The notes: generated by a model from the letters alone, not told the origin. A stretch of 64,000 nt of DNA from Saccopteryx bilineata (GCF_036850765.1 NC_089494.1:231216779-231280778), one strand, 5' to 3'; positions 20,289 to 34,325 are shown, counted from the stretch's first letter. Numbers and translations: made by a program.

Positions 20289-21824
20289 CGTGAAATGCAC
20301 AGTCCCACAAAGGCAAACAATCTCCTCTATCCTCAACCTCCTGATCCTCTCCACCTGATCTCACCAAAACCTCACTGCCCCTTACAAACATGGCCTACCC
20401 AACAACCCTGTCAAAGTGCAAGCTGCTTTTCCTTCTACATCTCTGGCATTGGGCCTGGCAGCCACATGAGTGACTCTGTGCTCCTCATACTCCCTTCTAG
20501 ATTATTCTCCCTACTTTCTTTCTAAAAACCTCTAACTTTTTTTATGTCATCCTACTGCTCTTATCTGCCCATCCAAAATTAACTCTCCTCTTTTCTCTAT
20601 ATGTTTAGCTTCTTTCCATCTACATGCTTCTGCCTTAATTCTTTAAAAATATAGATTATTTCTCTGTACTTTTAATTCTTTGACCCCTTTTCTTGCAATG
20701 TTCATTCCTTCCATTTCACTTTGCTTGACTTTCTGAGAAAAAAACACACACAGAAAGAAGCTTTCCATGTGAATCCTGTTGGGTTGGTGTTCTATGCCAT
20801 CTTAGTCATGTTTAAGCTTTCTGCATGCATTCAAACTTCCATACATTTTCAACATATAGCTCACCTTAACCCAGGTGAGCTTGCCTTGACCCATGTGAGC
20901 CTACCTTTTTCATGGTCTAAATTTTAGCAAATGAACATAGTATCTGAGACATTTTATCTCAGCATGGTTTGGCTTTAGCTTTTGCTACTTATGTCCTAGC
21001 AATTTTATTAGTATTATTATTACCATTACCATAATTTAAAATTATTATTGTTATTATTATTTTTCAGACTCAAACAAAAGTTAGAAATTTGATATTGTCT
21101 ATGAGTGAAATTCTCTTCCAAGGAAGATTTTAAGAGGAGTCACTATGACCAAGAATCACAGTAGCAGGATATTTCTCTTTCTTAAATTTCATGCAATGTA
21201 TGCAGAAACTTTAGTTTTATTACAACTACACAGACTGGTCAGGAAATTAAAAATTTAGCAAAGTCAGGCTTGACCTTTTGTTTATGTTACTAGGAAAAGG
21301 TCTGAAGTCAATAACCAGGAGAACAATAGGGAGGGTATCATCTTGCATTTCTTGGGGGAAACACTTCTTGATATTTTCAACCTAATATTAGATGACAATT
21401 ATGTAAAATATCTTCCCTCTAGAAGAACAAGGTACTGTTTTGGCATAAGTAGAATGTACAGACTTAACGAGAAAGAGATAAAATAATAACAAGAACAGTA
21501 AGAATAGGGTGTGATATGTAGAAACCTTTATTATATAGGAGTGGATACTGAGTAAGAGCAGGTGACTTGAGAACCCATCACCATGGCAGTTGGAATAAAG
21601 AAGGTGATGAAGAGGTGAACACTGAGGATCTGGACAGTGGCTGAGTCCTTGAAGCTAACGATTTATGATGGAGCTAATACTAATCCCTAAAGAAGAGATT
21701 AGATTACTCAAAATGAGAACTATGCCAGGAAAACACCTTTGTCTTGAGTTGTAAAAGTATGCCTAATTGATTACAGATAAACATTTTTTTGTTGACACAT
21801 CGATTTTGCAGAAAAGAGCCTTCA
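20289..21824. other. unassigned DNA
   Basis: No gene or nameable repeat was recognised. 20300-20600 is C/T-rich; 21010-21062 is an A/T-rich low-complexity run. Confidence 0.4.
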
Positions 21825-22119
21825 GCCTGACCAGGTGGTAGAGCAATGACAGAGCGTTGGCCTGGGATGCTGAGGACCCAGGCTGGAAACCCTGACGTGG
21901 CCGGCTTGAGCACGGGATCATAGACATGACCCCATGGTTGCTGGCTTGAGCCGAAAGTCACTGGCTTGATCAAGGTGTCACTGGCTCAGCTGCAGCCCCT
22001 CAGTCAAGGCACATATGAAAAAGCAATCACTGAACAGCTAAGGTGCCACAACTATGAGTTGATGCTCCTCATCTCTGTCCCTTTTCGTCTGTCCATCCTT
22101 GTCTGTCCCTCTCTCTAAA
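21825..22119 (+). mobile_element. tRNA-derived bat SINE (family 2, long form)
   Basis: Head GCCTGACCAGGTGGTAGAGC, then a body of repeated 'ggcttgagc' units ('catggttgctggcttgagcc', 'ggcttgatcaaggtgtcact'), 'caaggcacatatgaaaaagc', and a CT-rich 3' end 'ctgtccctctctctaaag'. Diverged relative to the copy at 44136; no clean duplication seen. Confidence 0.85.
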
Positions 22120-22804
22120 GACCAAAGTACAAACCCCTTGCATCTGCCTTGGCTTCCGATGAGCTAGAGCTTCAGCATATCATGAAAAATGCTCAGTTGG
22201 AATCCTGAATTGTTAAAAAAATAAATAATTTTCAGACTTCTTTAATGAGAAAGAGTCACATCAAAATAGTTGAAGTCTGAGACACTTGCGTTTTTCAGAA
22301 TGACCCGTTAAATCCCAGATCTAGCTAGCTGAGGTGTAACAATGTGCCGTTCTCACTAAAAATCACTCTTTGATGCATATAAAGTCAGATAAAATCATTA
22401 GAATACTTTACATTATTTTTTTTCTTATTAAAGCCTAATCATTTCCACACATAAAATATTTGGCCAAGTATTATTTATAATGTGGGTTTCGAAGAACTGA
22501 TGACATACTTCATCTGGAATCTCCCACATATAAAATAGTAAGTCACAGCTGTGCCACACCTGGCAATTTAACAAAATCTAAGCTGTTCTGAGTCCAGGGT
22601 TTCAGAGACCCCAGGTCACCTGAAGATGACTTTCCTACCTCAGTTAAGCTAAAACTCAAAACTCTGTTGAATCAAGTGCTGAGCAATCAGTGTGACAAAG
22701 CCTTCTTAGCTAATTAGTTAAATCTCAGTAGGAAGCAAATAGGCTGGGAAAGTATTATAGATTGAGGAGCACAGGTGTTTGTTTGTTTGTTTTATTTACC
22801 CTAG
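22120..22804. other. unassigned DNA
   Basis: No gene or nameable repeat was recognised. Confidence 0.4.
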
Positions 22805-22960
22805 ATTCTTACTACTCAATATGGTTCATGGACCAATAGCATAGGTATCACCAGGTAACATGCCAGCAATGCAGATTCTCAGGCCCCAGACCAGGCTTAC
22901 TGAACCAGAATGCATTATAACAAGATCCCTTTAAGTAGGTGCACATTTGATAAGCACCAC
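22805..22960 (+). mobile_element. MER5A-like ancient hAT MITE
   Basis: 'caatatggttcatggaccaa', 'tagcataggtatcaccaggt', 'gcaatgcagattctcaggcc' and 'cagaccaggcttactgaacc' follow MER5A, an old mammalian Charlie-derived MITE. Ends are decayed. Confidence 0.75.
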
Positions 22961-23849
22961 AGGGAACACATCAGACAAGTGATGGGTTTCCATTCTGACA
23001 GTTTCTAAGGTAGGAGCAGGCAATCTTTCGGTTTTATTCAGTGACATTTTTTTTTGTCTGAACTGTAGGTCTACAGAATCTAAGTGCTGAGAATACAATC
23101 TGCTAGGAATCAATGCAGACATCTAGTGAGGGCTCTGTGACAAACCTGTCCTTTTACACAATCGAATAAACGCAGTCCATGCCTACAAGACAGGATGTGG
23201 GGAGATAAGGATGAATACAGAAATTATGATTATATTATTTTTTTATGGGTGAAACAGATTGTGCTCGATTTTAGTTTGATTAAATTATTCCTGGAAAGGC
23301 TGTTACCATGCATTCATTCAAGTGTAAATTTTAACTTGCTTTTTTTTTAACATGATAGAGAACGTGACTAAAAGCTTTTGATATTCTCTCTCTCCCAAGT
23401 AGATAACTCCATTTACCACAGACAGCATCATTATACAAATTAATATTTCATTGATTGTATTTATATTAATATGTGGTTTTATATTGAGGCTTTTAAAACA
23501 GAGTAGCGTCTTGTAAGAACTTGACCTAGTCTTACAAGGATCTGAATATCTGGTTGAAGCACTTAATGTCAATGGAAAGCAGGATTTACCTATTTATTTC
23601 AAGGCAGGCACTTTTAAATAAAAAGAAAAAAATGGAGCCTTTCTGTCATAGAGGATAAAAAAAGAGTAGTTTGAATTATCTCCTTTGATCATTTCAATGA
23701 TTTCTTTCTTTGAAAATAATGTTATTTTCTGTTCTCTGCTGTACTTTCTTCTCTTATTTCTGTTTCCATTCTGCTTCTTGTTTAGAGAACTGGGTCTGTT
23801 TGAAAAAAGAGAGGAGCAAAAACTCAAAGTATGAGAGCCTCAAAGTTGT
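22961..23849. other. unassigned DNA
   Basis: No gene or nameable repeat was recognised. Confidence 0.4.
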
Positions 23850-23975
23850 GTCAGTCAAACTTGGCTGCATATGGAAATCACCTGGAGAGCTTACAAGATG
23901 CTTTGAAAGGGCAACTTACACAAAATCTGTGTGTGGTCCAAGATGGAGTCATGCTATCGATATTTTTTAAAAGCC
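23850..23975 (+). mobile_element. MER5-type ancient hAT relic
   Basis: 'caaacttggctgcatatgga' then 'aatcacctggagagcttac' and, at the far end, 'atcgatattttttaaaagcc' match a MER5-type element. Subfamily uncertain. Confidence 0.55.
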
Positions 23976-24574
23976 TCTTTTTAAAATTTTTTATCTTAAA
24001 GATCAGAATGAAAACTAACATATGTATTCTCCCATGGTTCCTACATGGACGTGGTTCACAATCCAAGTCAAAATCTCTCAAGAGAATATGTTCATTTTCA
24101 AGAATTATAAATGTTCATGCAAAACAATTAAGAGAAATGAATGGACTTTGAAACTACAGTACTACTGCAGTCAGTCAGACCTAACACAATACTAAAATGA
24201 TGTGGGAAATAGTATCTATAACCATTTAAAAGAGAAAGGATTTCTGACCATTTTGATCAGTTGCATTTATATTATAGAAGTGACCTTGTAAACCAATGGT
24301 TATTCTTAAATTATATCAACATTCAGTTTAGTTGGCAAGAATTTCAGAAAACAAATGCTTATATAGGAACTAGATTGAGACAGGGTCAATACAGAGAAGA
24401 AAGACCAATGAAAACCTGTTTTGTTCTCAGATGAGTGCTTTGCATTCATATAGATCATACCTAATAATCACCCAACTCATGCACAGTGGGAAAGATAGAG
24501 AGATGAATTTTATGAGGACACTATAGAGAAGTTTTCTTAAGAAACTGTAGTATATGAGTTAAATCTTAAGACTT
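23976..24574. other. unassigned DNA
   Basis: No gene or nameable repeat was recognised. Confidence 0.4.
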
Positions 24575-24775
24575 TCCAGCCAGATTGCATCTGTTTAAAT
24601 CTCCTTTGGATCACTCATTTTGTGACTTGAAGCAGTTACTACTACCTTGGTGCTTTAATTTCCTACTCTATAAAATGGGGTAGAAAAATAGAGTTCTAGT
24701 GAAGATTCAATGGGATTTCTTTGTTATGTGTTTGATCCATCATATAATATCAATAAATATTAGCTATCATTATCT
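24575..24775 (+). repeat. MIR SINE relic
   Basis: MIR order: 'ccagattgcatctgtttaaa', 'tgtgacttgaagcagttact', 'taatttcctactctataaaa', 'tggggtagaaaaatagagtt', and a 'caataaatattagctatca' end. Confidence 0.7.
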
Positions 24776-26119
24776 AGTTTTGATCCCAAGGGAACCAAAA
24801 CCTTTAAAGTTTAATGAGCGTGTCCAATTTTTGAAGCTTAAAATTCCATTATAAAAATGTTTTTTTTTCAAGTATTTGGTAGATACCTGAAACCTTTAGG
24901 CAAAACTATATAGCTTTGTTTTGACATCCTCTTAAGAAGCTAACAGCAAAATAGTCATCCATCAGAGAGCACCAAGGAGAGAAGAAAGTTGCAGAAATTT
25001 AAACCTCTAAACCCAAGACATCTTCATCAAGCTACACAGCCACTTGTCCATGCACGGAAAATAAATTGAGACTGTCTAGTTTTGAAACGAACAGCTATGA
25101 GGCTAACTTTATAGTCAAGTTGATTGCAAAACTAATTTTCATAAAGGGAACTCCATTCCTTCACTGGCTTTTATTTGATAACTTAAAAAGATCAGAGACT
25201 TTTTAGTAAGTGTTTTTTTCACAGTTTCAAAGAAGCAGTCTGGAAAAAGGAATAAATTAATTCAGAAAATATTTCCTTCTTTCCTACACCCACTCCTCTG
25301 CTCATCAAAAAAAGCTACAGGCACTAAAATTCATTAACATTTCTATGAACATAAATGTGAAATATTCATTTTCATTAGTTTACTGAATATGGCAAAATCA
25401 AGTTTATCTAAGGAGATATCCAATGCTGCTAATTTCCTTGACAATGGACATAAAGCCATGAATCATTCATGAAGTTCAATTTACTGTTATTTTTGGTGTT
25501 TAGCATCCACGGATAGAAAGTGTGTGGTATGTTGTAGATGCTATTTTTCAATTATTTCAGATCAGAATTAATGATTTGGCAGACAGCAATAAAGTAAGAT
25601 GAACTCAAAGGCTTTGCTGTTAATTGTCCTATATTTCATATTTCTCTCGTGAGTATTTATATGCTCATGTATTCATAACATTTTTGTTATATTCTAATAT
25701 CCTTTATAAATCAAGATTACTTTAGAACCAATATTTAAGGCAGGCATATAAAGTAACTTACTGGAGATGGGAACTCAATTGAATAAATTCCCAGAGCTTT
25801 AGATTTTAGAGCTGAAAGAGACCTTTGAGGTTATATAATAACTGGCATGTCAACGGTATGTTAATGCTTGTAGCTGTCCATTTTCAATTAGGTGAAGTGT
25901 CTCTGTGGGAGGGGAAGTCTTTCTTAGAAAGAGACTGATTTCATGAATGAGCAGCTCGGCTCACTGGAACGTATGTTTTTAAAATTCTACATCTATCTTT
26001 TGGCAACTTCTGTCCATCTGTCCACTCAACTGCTGCTGTAACATCAGCACTAACACACAGAGTACATGGAGTCACCAGTTAAAAAATACTAGTTGAATTG
26101 AATTGAATGGGTTCAAACC
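24776..26119. other. unassigned AT-rich DNA
   Basis: No gene or nameable repeat was recognised in about 1.3 kb. This is one of the longest repeat-free stretches in the window. Confidence 0.4.
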
Positions 26120-26552
26120 TTATACTTCCTGCTTCTGTGAGGGTGTTTTTGGAAGATTTTACATTTCACTAATAATAATAATAGACTAGGTAAAGCAGAC
26201 TGCCTCCCTAATGTGGGCAGGTCTCATCCAATCATCTGAAAGTCTGAGTGAAACAAAAAGACTGATGTTCAGAGTAAGTAAGAATTCTTCCTGCCTGACT
26301 TTCTTTAAATTGGGACAATCAGCGTTTTTCTGCTCTCAGACTGAAATTGAAATATGGTTTCCTCCTGGCTCTCAATCCTGCTGGCCTTCAAACTGGAACT
26401 AAATCATCAGCTCTCCAGTTTGCCAACTCCTTATTGCAGACCTTGGGATTTATCAGCCGCTATAATTATATGAACTAGTTCTTTATAAAAATCTCTTTCT
26501 TGCTATGTCCTACTGGTTATGTTTCTCTGGAGAATCCTGACTAATACACAGG
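26120..26552 (+). mobile_element. ancient mammalian LTR-like repeat
   Basis: Matches a repeat I remember from placental genomes: 'tctgtgagggtgtttttgga', 'gtctcatccaatcatctgaa', 'attcttcctgcctgactttc', 'ctccagtttgccaactcctt', and a 3' end 'tttctctggagaatcctgac' then 'taatacac'. The subfamily name is not certain, so none is given. Confidence 0.55.
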
Positions 26553-27774
26553 GCAACACAAAACCTAAGACTTTTCCTCTATATGACAGCATTTAAAACA
26601 TTCAACAATGGCTGTTATGCCTCCCTAAAATTTTCTTCCCAGATATTTTGGTATTTTCTTCTAAAGGAAATTACCTTAATATGGCATTAAGAACTAGACA
26701 CAATTTTCCACATGTGGCTTTACAAGGGCAGACTTTTATAGAACTGCTCCTGTCTCATGTCTGCCATATTACACTTATTTTGATTTTATTTTCAAGTGTT
26801 TATTTGAATGTAACACATTATGTAAATAAAACTTAGCATTTCCAGTCTTCAAAAAGTCGCATTTCGCAGGGAATTTTCTACAGTTAAACCATTTTATTTG
26901 GGTAAACACATTTTTTCTTATTACTTGCTATTTTTGTAAATAAGAAAACAATTTGATTTTGGAAATAATCAAACATGACCGGGGCTTGATATTATGTGTA
27001 CTTGTTACCACCAAGACATTGAAATGAACACAATGACAATATTCTGAGACAAAGAGGTAGATTGAGTGGATATTATTCACTAAATTGAATATATTAGGAC
27101 AATGCCTAGGTTAAAAGTTTTCAAACCATTGATAAAAACAAGAAACAAATACAAAAGTGACCAGATATCACTAAATGTAACCTTTTTTTAAAAATTGGTT
27201 TTAGTTCAGTTAAAAGGGATGTCAACAATTAATGACTGAAATTAAACAAAAAAAATTCATAGGGTTATCACATTTACCAGCCTATCAAAATTCCTAAAAT
27301 AATTTAAAATGTTAAGTTTTCCCATATTTGGAAAACACATTTCTCATATCTTGGTTGACACATTAACAATCTTAAATTTTAATATAGTCTTAAAGCATGA
27401 ATATAAAATTATATGTATGAAAGAATATTTTATGGCAAGTAAGAAAAACATGCCTGACTTCAGTCTTACTTGTGAAAATTAAAATCAGACTTCTATCTTT
27501 TAAAATTTAAAAGACTTGAAAAGTTTGGGGATAAGACATTTAGCATATATTTACACCACAAATATTTATTATTAAGTACTAGATTAAGTTTTAATTATTA
27601 TTGTGAGCAAAGCCATGATCTTTTTTTTTTTCTATGGGATTTATAATCCACAGAAGGATGAAACATAAACACACAACCATATAAATACTACTAAATGCTA
27701 CATAGGAAACTAAGAGAATATGGAATGATAATAATTTGTAGTTTGTAGTTTAGGTTAGATATTCAGGCAAGCCT
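26553..27774. other. unassigned AT-rich DNA
   Basis: No gene or nameable repeat was recognised. Confidence 0.4.
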
Positions 27775-28910
27775 CTCATCGGAGGTGCCGTCTTAGAGGA
27801 GAACTGAAGGATGAGAAGAGAAAAGCCCAAGAACTGTGATAGATAAAAGCATTTTGGTCAGAAGAAACAGGTGAAGATAATGGGATAGAAGAAAGATTAA
27901 TCTTCAAGAAAAAGAATGCATGGTGTTGTTCAGTGTAGTAAGCAAGGGAAACATAGCATCAGATGAGAATGAAGATATCAAGGTCCCAGAGGAGCTTGAA
28001 AGTCAAATTCAGAAGTATGAAACTTTCTAACTTGAGCTTGGCATAATGACTCCCATAAAAAAAAAGAGAATATCAATAACAAGAAGACCAATAGCAGACT
28101 GCTACAGTGACTAAATAAGAAGTGATGGTGGTTTGATTGCAGTAGGGTTGGAGAGAAGTGGAAGGTTTTGATAAATATCTTACAGGCAGAAAGAATGTTA
28201 TTTGACAATAGTCAAGATGAAATTGGAAGAATATAAGGGAGATCTTAACAATTAATTCCAGGATTCTGGTTGGACAGTTTGGTTAAACAGATGAGAAAGG
28301 AAACTCACTTAAGAGGGAAAAAATGAGCAAATTCAGTTTAAAATGCCTTTGGCACATAAAAATTAGTATGCTAAGAAAAGTGCTATGTACATTAATCTAG
28401 GTCTTAGAAGAGATCTGGGCTGAAAGTGTATGTAAAGAGAGGTGTATTGTGACCTTTCTGAGAACAGTGTCAGCGGAGGTGAGGGTTGGGTAAACAGGTT
28501 CCAGATTTATAGTGGGTTGAGAGGAAGTTGAGGCACTAGATAACAGAGAAAGACCATTGTTTCAAGTAGCTTGGAGAAAAAGAGAGTAGAGAGACTAGGG
28601 TAATCTTAAGGGGAGGTGTAGGGGTAGAGGTATTTTATGATGAGAAGAGTTTTCAGATTGTTTTTAGGTTGCAAATAAAGAGCTAGCACAGAAGATGAGA
28701 CTGAGGATATAAATGATTGGGGTTGGAAGTGCGTGTGAACTTGAAAAAAAAAATTCTCAGAGGAGGAAGAAAGATGAAATCCTGAACACAGGAGCCAGGA
28801 TCAGGATATAAAAGAAGTAGGAGAAGCACTTCCTTTGAAATACAGAGAGATCACTTAAATGGGGAAGCTATAAGAGGTGTAGAAGAAGATGGGGGAGGCC
28901 ACTGAGAGAT
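27775..28910 (-). mobile_element. L2 LINE body, antisense relic
   Basis: Purine-rich text in the order of an antisense L2: 'gcctctcatcggaggtgccg', 'gatgagaagagaaaagccca', 'gattgcagtagggttggaga', 'gaagtggaaggttttgataa', 'agcggaggtgagggttggg', 'tgggttgagaggaagttgag'. Frames are destroyed. Edges approximate. Confidence 0.6.
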
Positions 28911-29753
28911 TTCAGACCTGAAATAGCTTCTACCATGTTTGAATATGGTGACAAAGAATGTAAGGGAAATCTGCTTATACTGAGAGGCTGAGGTTAGGGT
29001 CAAGATCTTCCTCAATTGTTGCTGCAGAGAATGGGAAAAGGCACCTGAATCCTCAATGACTGCTATCCCCTCAATCCCTCCTATATATGCATGAAGCTTG
29101 TGGCTACCAAAACTTCACATGATGGCTTTATTGATTTCAAATTCCAAACTCACTAAATACTAAATTTCTTGATTGATTTTTCTATATGCCATTAACTGTT
29201 TTTATAGCATCCCAGGGCTATAAAGCTCTTAATCTGCTCCAAGTTCAACTACAATTTCAATTTAACAAGGCTTTATGACCTTTCCAATTTTACTTGATTA
29301 GGTGACATTAAAGAAAAGAAAAACATCTTTAATTTTTCTCAAAGGACCTACCCAAGCAAAATATTGCCTCCTCCTTGGAATTGTGATGAGAAGGTATACA
29401 AATGAGTATATTTTTTTAAGGTAGGTAATGTTTCTTACTCTATTGTTTACAAAAGCATAATTGGCTCAACCTTACATTTGTAGAATGTCTAATTTATCAT
29501 TCTTATTTCCCAACAGACATTACAGCTTCCACTTGTAATCACTTTAAAGCTCAGTTAAAGTCTTCATAAATTCAGGAAGAACTGTTTCAGCAAATAATGC
29601 AACTCATGTTTCTTCACAAAGAGTTAAAAATAGTTGAATAACAGATTCTGAATTTATTAATACTTAACAACATTGATTATGTATTTAGGCAAGAACAAGC
29701 AAGGCTCATTGGAACTCCATATTATTGCCACGTGTTACTTCATTGTTTGGACT
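28911..29753. other. unassigned DNA
   Basis: No gene or nameable repeat was recognised. Confidence 0.4.
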
Positions 29754-29770
29754 TATTTCTCTTAATATTT

Positions 29771-30145
29771 CTTTCTTTCTTTTCTTGAAGCTGGAAACAG
29801 GGAGAGACAGTCAGACAGACACCCGCATGTGCCCGACCGGGATCCACCCGGCACGCCCCTGAGGGGCGATACTCTGCCCACCAGGGGGCAATGCCCTGCC
29901 CCTCCAGGGCGTCGCTCTGCCTTGACCAGAGCCACTCCAGCGCCTGGGGCAGAGGCCAAGGAGCCATCCCCAGCGCCCAGGCCATCTTTGCTCCAATGGA
30001 GCCTCGCTGCAGGAGGGGAAGAGAGAGACAGAGAGGAAGGAGGGGGCGGGTGGAGAAGCAAATGGGTGCTTCTCCTATGTGCCCTGGCCGGGAATCAAAC
30101 CCAGATCCCCCGCACGCCAGGCTGATGCTCTACCGCTGAGCCAAC
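29771..30145 (-). mobile_element. tRNA-derived bat SINE (family 1), head slightly truncated
   Basis: Long-form SINE on the minus strand, missing the first ten or so bases of the usual head (ends ...GCTGAGCCAAC instead of reaching GGCCAGGGC). Perfect 17-bp duplication TATTTCTCTTAATATTT (29754-29770 and 30146-30162). The well-kept CG content suggests a young copy. Confidence 0.95.
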
Positions 30146-30162
30146 TATTTCTCTTAATATTT

Positions 30163-32964
30163 AAGATCTCTTTATATTGCTTTAACTACTGTTAATAAGG
30201 GATACATCTTAACTAAAAATTTAAAACTGAACAAGGTTGTCATTTGAGGTTTATAAATATTTTTTTAGTTTAACATCAATGGAATCAAGGACTATTTGGT
30301 TCCCTGTACCCACAGACTGCCTGCTATGCAGTTGCAATAATTTTATCTTTGACCTAAAAGCCAATTCTGCCCCAGCCTCTGGACTCTATTATAACCTTTA
30401 TTAGGGATAATTTTTGAAAATACAGACCAGTCTTTGGTTGACTCAGCATCCTCAACCTCTCTGAGAGTGGTTCCAGGTGGTGCTGTACTTCTCCTCATTG
30501 ATGTTCTGCTCCTTTGCTCACCTATTGATTTGCAAGATTCTCTGGTAGTAAGATTCACCACTATCCTTTCCTTGTGGCCCTGGGTAAATTATTTTACTTC
30601 TCTGAGTCTGAGATACATCATCTCTCAAATGTTGTTAGAAAAACTTATATTATGGAGGTAATATATTAATGCCTAGCTTTTTTCTAGCAAGTAGAAGGCA
30701 GTTCTGTTTTTTAATCTTTTTCTTTTTGGTTTTTTGTTTTGCCTTTTCTCCCAAGTTACTGTCTTTTTAGACTTCTCATTGCACAGATTTTTAGAGACTC
30801 AAGTTTCTGCTTTCTTTAGGTAAATACCTTCAGGGACTAAGGTTCTGTGACATGCTGTTGGGTCACTTTAATGATGGCCACCATCTGCCTGCAGTCCTAC
30901 ATATTAGCTGACTTTAGGGTCCCAGTTACACTGTCTCATCCATCTGTCCAGGCAGCCAATTGCATCTTACTAAATTGCCTCAATGATTATCATGTGCCTG
31001 AGTTACCACTTATTGCCTGATACCATTTTTTTAATGACTATTTTGGACTATCTGGCTCTTTCTGCTTCCCCCACAAAATTATGTTTTTTATTTCTACATC
31101 ATTTACATTTTTGTTTTGGTTATTATATGATATGATACATGGACCTAAAAGTCATCTATTTTCTAAATTTGAATAAAGTAGATTGCCTACCTAAAGAAAG
31201 ATACAACATAATAATAAGAAAACATGTGTTATAAAATAAAATACACATTTTAGGAGAAAATAAGTGTTGATAATTATAGCACTTGATAATTTACAACACA
31301 GAATAAATTCGAGTACTTGTCGAATTCATTACTTTTTAACGTGAATGATGGTAACCATAAGATCTTTGAATTTCAAGAGGATGTCATATCCTAAAGCTGT
31401 CCAGCAGTAGTAAAGAAAAAGAATCACAATCAATGGAAGAAATATCAAGGATAAAAGGCAATGCATATGAAGCAACCCATGAGTTAACCAATTCCATGTC
31501 AGTTCAAAAAGCTAATGATTTACTTCCTTAGCTCAAGTTCTGCCTTATTTATAAACTACCACAGGCCATTGATAAATGATCAGGTTCATATTTCATTTCT
31601 ACCTTTTGAATTTTGGGGTCATTGGCATTTAAACCAAAAATCATCATCAATATTTTCACATATTAACACCTATAAATCAACTTATTTATACAATGAACTT
31701 AAAAATTAAGATGTTAAAGAATAGCTCATAAATTTTCTTGTTTATTCTAGTTTCTAGTGGTAGTAGATCAATGTCTATGTCTGAATCTAGATCTATATCT
31801 ACATATGCTTCTTTATTTCTATGTCTGTATTTAGTAAAACTAGAAAATTGATGTAATTACTTAAAAATCAGATAAGCAGGAGTACATTTTTAATAATACT
31901 ATAAGGTGACCTGAAATTTCCTTATTTTCCTTTACTGTTTTGATGTTTAGATCAGGGTAATATTTTAAATGAATAAAATAAAATATTTGTCTACTTTTCA
32001 CATTACATGTGGTGGTATTGTATTTTTGTGAATTAGCTACTGCACCTTTCTGTGCCCCATAAAACCAGAAAATTGTCTTGACCTTCTAGTCCCAATAAAG
32101 GACTCAAATGCCTGTTTGCTGATGGCTGTGAAACAATGAAACAAAGGTAGTCAAACAGATTAAATCTTAGTGACTAAAATATTCAAATTGTTAAGAAAGC
32201 AATTAAAAATTGTCACAAAACCAAAATCAGTACTAGACCTGAAACACATTAAGCCTCTAGTCCAATGCACAAACCTCATGAAAGCTTGATCTTGTGAAGA
32301 AAGACAAAAAGCACAAAAGACTACCATGGGGTTTTTCTAAAAGACAACAATTTACCATCCTTCAGGTGGGCAGACAATAGAATTAGAAACAATCCTACAA
32401 TGTTGCTACATATTAAAATACTTTTCCTCTCTTGTTAATGCAGATTGGGTATTAGTGTGCCTTGGGAGAAACTCCATTCTGAGAAGGAGAAAGCATGAGC
32501 TCATAAATTGTCCAGCTACATTAAATAGACTTTACTTAATGTTTCAAACATTTAACTGCATTGAAATGACCTTGGAGCCACCAATATAAGGGAAAATGTC
32601 ACTAGATTGGGAAACCTTAAAAAGTTGGCAGCACAGTATAGCTGAAAATATCCTAGTAAATAATTATTCAGCGCAAGGTTGAATTTAATTGGATCAAGCA
32701 AACATCCCTCTTTCTCATTCCCCTGTCCAAGTCACTCACAACTTTCAATCTCCAGAGTGCAGTTTTGCTCATCCAGAGGATATCTGCGTAGGTCCATCAT
32801 ACATGCAGCTGTGGTTGTGATTCTGTCAGGATGAGAGAGAGAGAGCATCATAAGCATGATGGTTTCCAGTTCCAGGCTTCCTAGCTCTGAATCATGTTTA
32901 GCAGTGGGCACAAAAAGTCTGAAGGTAGGCAGATTAAATGAGTCAGTCTTTCTTTGCTGCTGAT
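30163..32964. other. unassigned AT-rich DNA
   Basis: No gene. A weak MIR trace lies at about 30545-30680 ('ggccctgggtaaattatttt', 'acttctctgagtctgagata'). Nothing else is nameable in about 2.8 kb. Confidence 0.4.
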
Positions 32965-33110
32965 GACTAGTGGTATGAACTTGGGCTATTTAATTTATCT
33001 CCCTGAGCCTTAATCCCCTTACCCATCCAAAAACAGCTACTGAATGGAATGAAAGTGATAATTAAAAAAGATGTGTGCTACACAAATGCTAATCATTATT
33101 ATGGCTATTT
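32965..33110 (+). repeat. MIR SINE relic
   Basis: 'actagtggtatgaacttggg', 'ctatttaatttatctccctg', 'agccttaatccccttaccca', 'gctacacaaatgctaatcat'. Confidence 0.6.
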
Positions 33111-33194
33111 TTACGATGCATTTTGGAATTGATTTTATATCAGTAAATAATAAACTGCCTGAAATTTTTTTACTTCAATTTGTGCAGCTGTATG

Positions 33195-33460
33195 GAAATA
33201 TCATAATTTATTTTTCCAGTCACCTTTTGGTGGGTATTTCCACTGTTTCTTGTCTTTTATTTTAACAAATGAAGATGCTCTGAATATACTGGTTCGGTTT
33301 ACTATGTCTTGTTACATCTATTGGCTATTTCTAGAAAAGGAATGCTTAGAAAGAAGGTATATGTTTTTTAAGCTTTGCCATATTATCTTTGGTAAAGGTT
33401 GTGCCAATTTACACTGCCATCAATAGTGTATCTAAATTTGACAAAGTACTTATCATTCCT
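33195..33460 (-). mobile_element. old L1 3' region, antisense
   Basis: Plus strand resembles the reverse of an old L1 3' UTR: 'tctagaaaaggaatgcttag', 'ggttgtgccaatttacactg', 'ccatcaatagtgtatctaaa'. Diverged. Confidence 0.5.
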
Positions 33461-34089
33461 ATGCTTTTTTTGAGTCTGCCAAGGTGAATTATTGTTTTGG
33501 TCATCGGTGTTAACGTAACAGGAACCTTCTTCTTAAAAATATTATTAAGAAAAACCCTAGCCCATTCCAATTTCTCTTTGGCTTTCCTTATAAAAAAATC
33601 AAAGTTCACAGAATGAACATTGAGCCATCCCCTTTGAAGCTTTTCTTGGACAGGATGTTGGTCAATTTAATTAAATTTATTTGAACAATAGGACAAGAGC
33701 AAAACAAAATTTCAGTTTCAATTAAAAAAAAAGTTCTTCAAAGTATTTTACAAAAATTTAAAGGCTAGCTGTATTCCTAAATTTAGCACATGAAAGAATT
33801 TTACTGGAGTCTTTCTTGCTTCTTACTCCCATAACTACGAGTTGATTAATGTTTTTCACTTAAAAATATATCATGCATCTCTTTTGTTTTCTGAAAATAC
33901 AATTTTACAATGTTATTTTTATGGCCTGCATAGGTTTCAAGCACCCTTAATGAAACAACAGAATAAATATTTTAAAATGCTTTAAAAATGATCTATCCAC
34001 TTAATTATAGCATTTGTTTAACAGTTTCTTATAAATAACATCATGAGGATATGAACATTATTTGTAAATTACTAATGTGTAGGCAGCCC
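33461..34089. other. unassigned DNA
   Basis: No gene or nameable repeat was recognised. Confidence 0.4.
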
Positions 34090-34325
34090 TATGATCCTAT
34101 GACTTAGCCAGTGAATCATTTTCCCCCACAGAGACCTTCAGCAACATCTGTAGACGTATTTGATTGTCAGGCTGATGGCGGAGGCTTGATGCTCACATCT
34201 AGTTGGTGGAGGCCAGGGATTTGCTAAACATCCTACAATGACTGGAAAAACCCCAACAGTAAAGAATTATGTTTTAAAATGTCAGTAGAGCCAAGGTGGA
34301 GAAACTCGGCTACAATGGTGGTTTT
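34090..34325 (+). repeat. ancient mammalian MITE-like repeat
   Basis: Order 'gctcacatctagttggtgga', 'ggccagggatttgctaaaca', 'tcctacaatgactggaaaaa', 'agccaaggtggagaaactcg' matches a repeat widespread in placental genomes. I do not assign the subfamily. Confidence 0.5.
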